NCBI GenBank assembly: GCA_021162325.1
Contig: JAGGYV010000241.1
Location: forward strand, 1-8,438
Origin: Desulfobacteraceae bacterium
Lineage (GTDB): Bacteria; Desulfobacterota; Desulfobacteria; Desulfobacterales; Desulfosalsimonadaceae
Length of the DNA stretch: 8,438 nucleotides
Reading direction: 5' to 3'
The notes under the pieces were generated by a model. The model was not told where the DNA came from. It saw nothing but the letters and a program-made list of their open reading frames with translations, and did not search any database. Shown here piece by piece: positions 5,899 through 8,438 of the stretch. Numbering within the stretch: the first letter of the stretch is position 1; each line of letters opens with the position of its first letter. The position numbers were made by a program, and so were the translations under genes.

Positions 5899-6126
5899 TG
5901 CATGCCTCCTTAGGAATTTTAAACTGCTTTTCTTTTATTTATTAGCAGAGGTTAATAGTGAATGCAATCTGAAAGTTAGGCTTAAAAGAGTAAAATGGTT
6001 AAAAAAGCTTGACACTTATAACGCGCAGCGTCATATTTAATCGTGTCCGGTGATTGGAACTAACCATGAAAAGTTTTTTATGAAGCCATCAACTTTAAGA
6101 AATAAAATGTATTTTCAGGAGGGTGT
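5899..6126. promoter_or_regulatory. Divergent promoter region between acyltransferase and second PhaR-like gene
   Basis: This 228-bp gap holds the plus-strand promoter and operator at 6009-6037. On the minus strand only a weak candidate for the acyltransferase is visible: TTGCAT and TAATAA spaced by 17 bp, around 5940-5970. No operator copy lies near that minus-strand candidate, so shared control of both genes is possible only if binding at 6022-6033 acts over a distance. The second PhaR-like leader also carries ttttcaggagggt (6112-6124), identical to 231-243 before the phasin start. Confidence 0.5.
6009..6037 (+). promoter_or_regulatory. Promoter of the second PhaR-like gene with operator in the spacer
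   Basis: A perfect TTGACA (6009-6014), a 17-bp spacer and CATATT (6032-6037) form a sigma70-type promoter. The operator cgcgcagcgtca (6022-6033) fills the spacer at exactly the same distance from the -35 box as site 1 at the phasin promoter, and its TCA again overlaps the -10 box. The palindrome CGC-N3-GCG is kept while all three central bases differ from the phasin site, which shows which positions are constrained. There is one operator here against three at the phasin gene. Autoregulation is the natural inference. Confidence 0.75.
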
Positions 6127-6696
6127 ATGCATTTGATAAAAAAGTACGCCAATCGAAAGCTTTATGATACAACCGATAAGCGTTATCTGACAATGAAACG
6201 CCTCGCAGAACTGATCAAGTCCGGCGGAGAGGTTTCAATTATTGATAATGAAACCGGAGATGATCTTACGTCCGCTATCGTCTCTCAACTGCTGGCAAGA
6301 GAGGATTCAGATACCGATAAAGCGGTACCGTCGCGGGTGCTGATGCAGATGCTGCGTAAAGGCAGAGGCACGCTTTTCGGTTATGGTAAAAAGTATGTTT
6401 CCCTGTGGCAAAGTGCGTTAACCATGTCAAAAGATGAAATAGAAAAACTGGTTAACAGCCTGGTTAATGATAAGGAAATATCAGAATCAGAGGGAAAAAA
6501 TTTAAAAAATGAGGTTCTGGGTTTTGCAAATAACCTGAAATCCTGGATTATTGAAAATATCGATCAGCGGGTTTCGGATGGACTTAAAATGATGAACCTT
6601 TCATCCAAAAATCAGGTGAATGAGCTGACTAAACGGGTTGACGCTCTCACCCGAAAGGTTAAGGACCTGGAGAAGCGGAAGAAGTCAGGAAAATAA
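6127..6696 (+). CDS. phaR: PhaR-type PHA regulator fused to a phasin-like domain (canonical copy)
   Basis: This encodes 189 residues. Residues 3-55 form the PHB_acc_N DNA-binding domain with the full signature IKKYANRKLYDTT, then YLTM, then IDNETGDDLT. Residues 68-95 (VLMQMLRKGRGTLFGYGKKY) parallel the second, PHA-responsive part of PhaR. Residues 100-183 resemble COG3937-type regulator phasins: LVNDKEISESEGKNL, MNLSSKNQVNELT, then a coiled coil. It aligns end to end with the product of 966-1622 but lacks that protein's Lys-rich linker and basic tail. Ribosome site AGGAGG at 6117-6122, 4 nt before ATG 6127, supports the start. Its promoter carries one operator of the same kind as the three upstream of the phasin gene, so it is the best candidate for the repressor of both. 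In known systems PhaR leaves DNA when it binds nascent polymer; the phasin-like half may perform that sensing here. No terminator is obvious downstream. Confidence 0.88.
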   Translation: MHLIKKYANRKLYDTTDKRYLTMKRLAELIKSGGEVSIIDNETGDDLTSAIVSQLLAREDSDTDKAVPSRVLMQMLRKGRGTLFGYGKKYVSLWQSALTMSKDEIEKLVNSLVNDKEISESEGKNLKNEVLGFANNLKSWIIENIDQRVSDGLKMMNLSSKNQVNELTKRVDALTRKVKDLEKRKKSGK

Positions 6697-6787
6697 TGGG
6701 TGAACGAAAACCTGTTGTTTTGGTATGTCTTTTATAGGTTTGAGGAACGTACCGATGCAATTCCTTTTTCGTTTCGCGTCCCTTTTT

Positions 6788-7030
6788 CTATGTCCATTGT
6801 CCTTCGTGCTTGATCAGGTTGATTACCCGGGCTTTTGGGGTAAGGATTTCCGGTGATGGAAAGAAAAAAGTGATTGTTGACCAGACGCTTAAAAATGCGA
6901 TAATTCCACCGGCCATCATAACGATCAGGCCGCCAGCACAGCCAGTAATTGCGCCAATACCGATTAATACCACCAGACCGCCGATGATAAAAGCAATAAT
7001 ACTACCGGTAAACAGCATTAATTGAAACAT
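6788..7030 (-). CDS. Small two-helix membrane protein of unknown function
   Basis: This encodes 80 residues. Two hydrophobic, glycine-rich segments at about 4-29 and 33-57 would each span the membrane. Between them is a tight turn with one cysteine (C31). A short polar tail (58-80) with several basic residues follows. By the positive-inside rule both ends may face the cytoplasm. A modest ribosome site, AAGGA at 7036-7040 on the minus strand, is 5 nt before the ATG. An overlapping plus-strand frame (6810-7025) is open, but its translation is the proline- and isoleucine-rich kind expected opposite a membrane gene, so the minus strand is preferred. I do not recognise the family. Two 21-bp direct repeats lie just upstream and may regulate it. 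Confidence 0.6.
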   Translation of the reverse strand: MFQLMLFTGSIIAFIIGGLVVLIGIGAITGCAGGLIVMMAGGIIAFLSVWSTITFFFPSPEILTPKARVINLIKHEGQWT

Positions 7031-7045
7031 ATGTATCCTTTTTTG

Positions 7046-7092
7046 TACCTTTTAATTTCCATCTGGTCTTTTACCCTTTAATTCCCATCTGG
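7046..7092. repeat. Two 21-bp direct repeats upstream of the small membrane gene
   Basis: Copies at 7046-7066 and 7072-7092 agree at 19 of 21 positions, both differences being T to C, and are spaced 26 bp start to start. On the minus strand each reads CCAGATGG, then RAATTAAA, then RGGTA. They lie 16 to 62 bp before the start of the membrane protein gene, so they could be operators or leader-RNA elements. A chance local duplication is also possible. Confidence 0.55.
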
Positions 7093-7214
7093 ATTGGTTT
7101 AAAAAAAATTGCAGGCTTTTTTTGGAAATTCAATTTTTCTTTCGTTTATTGATTATTATTTTAATAACATGAAATTATTATTACATCAAACTAAAATCAT
7201 ACAGGAGTGTTTAA

Positions 7215-8435
7215 ATGGGGTTGTTCAGTTTTTTAAGCGGTAAAGCACCGGAAGAGATAGAAATGATCGGGGATAAGTTTTTCAAAGCAAAAGAATTCGG
7301 GGCGGCGAAAATTGAATATGAAAAAGCAGTTAATAAAGCGAAAAGCAAGTTCCCGGAAAAAGAAAATTTGATACAGCGGCTTTACGAAAAAATTAAAGAT
7401 TCAAAAGAGGCCCTGGCACTCGCCCATCAGCAGAACAGCGTGTACCTGATTGAGAGTCAAAACTATGCCGAAGCGGAAGATTTGCTTCAACTGGCTCTGG
7501 AATTAACGGAAAATATCAATTTTAAAGAAGAAATTGAAACCACATTAAAAAAACTGTATCAGAATTTTGCATCAGATAATCCGGACGATACAAAAAAGTT
7601 TATTTCAGGATCAGAGCCATTCCCCACGGCAGAAGAAACAGACAGTGATGACGAATATTTTTTGATTCTGTGTAATGCCTTGCCCGAAGATGTCAGGACG
7701 GCTTACCAGGGCTATGATCAGACATTTAAACAGGGTTATATTGCGTTAAATAATGGTGATTTTCAAACCGCCGTAGAAAAATTGACGGAATCAATAAACC
7801 AGCCCGGGCAGGAGCAGGCAATGGTTCCGTTGGAACTTTCCACTGCTTTGGTGAATCTGGGCCAATATGACCGGGCCCGTGATCTGTTAGAGGGCTTTAT
7901 TGAAGCAAATGACCGGGAGGCCAAGGCTTACCAGATGTTATGCGACATCTACTGGGTTATGGGGAATCATGATGAAGCCATTATTCTCATTGATCAATGT
8001 CCGTCACCTGTAAAGGAAACGTTCCCCATTCAAATGCTTTTAGGGGAAACCAATTATCAGATGGAAAAATACCCGGAGGCAGAATCCCTGTTTCTTGCCT
8101 GTGAAAAAAACTTCGGGCAAAATGAGATTATTACCCGATCGCTGGCAAAGACGTATGAAGCTATGGGAAATCTGGAAAAAGCCCGTGATATTTACGGTCA
8201 GATACTTAATGGCTGCACGAAGTGCGGTGTCCGGTCTGATCCGTTTATTCTGCGAAGATATGCGGATCTCTGTTTTGCCTGCGGTGAACGAACCACTCAA
8301 CTGCTTGAACTTTATTTGTCCATCCTACAGGTAGATCCGGACAATAAAGATGATTATTATCAAAGGCTTTATGAGTTGTACAATGCTTTAGGGAACACAG
8401 CCGAAGCCGAGCGTTATAAGATTTCTATTCAATAA
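7215..8435 (+). CDS. TPR-repeat protein with a four-cysteine motif
   Basis: This encodes 406 residues. The protein is a scaffold of TPR-like helix pairs at about 18-50, 71-105, 170-200, 204-232, 236-262, 271-299, 303-331 and 378-406, with usual TPR residues such as G-x-Y/F-x-x-A and Y-E-x-A. An acidic break occurs at about 118-150. After the seventh unit come Cys334, Cys337, Cys353 and Cys356 (CTKCG and CFACG, CxxC-x15-CxxC), which could bind zinc or iron. Residues 1-10 (MGLFSFLSGK) are mildly hydrophobic but too short for a clear signal peptide, so a cytosolic or membrane-associated place is likely. Ribosome site AGGAG at 7203-7207 is 7 nt before the start. TAA is followed directly by TGA. 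The partner is unknown; TPR proteins usually assemble complexes. A LapB-like role (TPR plus metal motif) is a loose analogy only. Confidence 0.85.
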   Translation: MGLFSFLSGKAPEEIEMIGDKFFKAKEFGAAKIEYEKAVNKAKSKFPEKENLIQRLYEKIKDSKEALALAHQQNSVYLIESQNYAEAEDLLQLALELTENINFKEEIETTLKKLYQNFASDNPDDTKKFISGSEPFPTAEETDSDDEYFLILCNALPEDVRTAYQGYDQTFKQGYIALNNGDFQTAVEKLTESINQPGQEQAMVPLELSTALVNLGQYDRARDLLEGFIEANDREAKAYQMLCDIYWVMGNHDEAIILIDQCPSPVKETFPIQMLLGETNYQMEKYPEAESLFLACEKNFGQNEIITRSLAKTYEAMGNLEKARDIYGQILNGCTKCGVRSDPFILRRYADLCFACGERTTQLLELYLSILQVDPDNKDDYYQRLYELYNALGNTAEAERYKISIQ

Positions 8436-8438
8436 TGA

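Noticed and set aside
6698..6710. The 13-base string gggtgaacgaaaa shared with 2714-2726, both just after stop codons
   Set aside because: A single 13-base match in a window of this size is close to chance expectation, and the flanking sequence does not continue the similarity well. It is at most a hint of a decayed end of the 2712-2880 element.
6810..7025. Plus-strand open frame opposite the small membrane gene
   Set aside because: The Pro/Ile-rich product is typical of the antisense of a Gly-rich membrane gene, and no ribosome site precedes it.

Overview
The window looks like a chromosomal carbon- and lipid-storage locus of a Gram-negative bacterium, probably a sulfate-reducer-type Desulfobacterota (old Deltaproteobacteria). 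That placement is an inference. It rests on moderate GC, AGGAGG-type ribosome sites, the pairing of PhaR-type regulators with a bacterial wax ester synthase, and intergenic repeats of a style I associate with that group. No RNA gene, CRISPR array, transposase or replication origin is visible.

Layout: (1) 1-249 is a regulated promoter region. It holds three copies of a short palindromic operator (YGC-N3-GCR followed by TCA), one lying exactly between the -35 and -10 boxes. (2) 250-801 encodes a lysine-rich helical phasin-like protein with three 19-residue repeats, closed by a hairpin terminator. (3) 966-1622 encodes a PhaR-type regulator fused to a phasin-like C-terminus. It is followed after 27 bp by an ArsA/Get3-like ATPase (1650-2696). 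(4) 2712-2880 is a nested inverted-repeat element with no gene. (5) 2906-4042 is a second ArsA/Get3-like ATPase, in which the signature lysine of the deviant Walker A motif is serine. (6) 4043-4215 is a repeat-rich convergent intergenic region. (7) 4216-5898 on the minus strand is a wax ester synthase/diacylglycerol acyltransferase with a C-terminal Cys3His zinc-knuckle-like extension. (8) A second PhaR-phasin gene (6127-6696) is transcribed divergently from a promoter nearly identical to the one at the left end, with the same operator in the same place. (9) A two-helix membrane protein (6788-7030, minus) and a TPR protein with a four-cysteine motif (7215-8435) complete the window.

How it may work together: the shared operator-in-spacer promoters suggest that one PhaR-like protein, most simply the canonical one at 6127, represses both the phasin gene and itself. 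Repression would be relieved when the protein is titrated onto polymer granules, as known for PhaR in PHA-producing proteobacteria. The paired Get3-like ATPases lie between the PHA-type genes and a neutral-lipid synthase, which raises the possibility that they help place proteins on granule or membrane surfaces. No PHA synthase, thiolase or reductase lies in the window, so polymer production is inferred from the regulators and phasins only.
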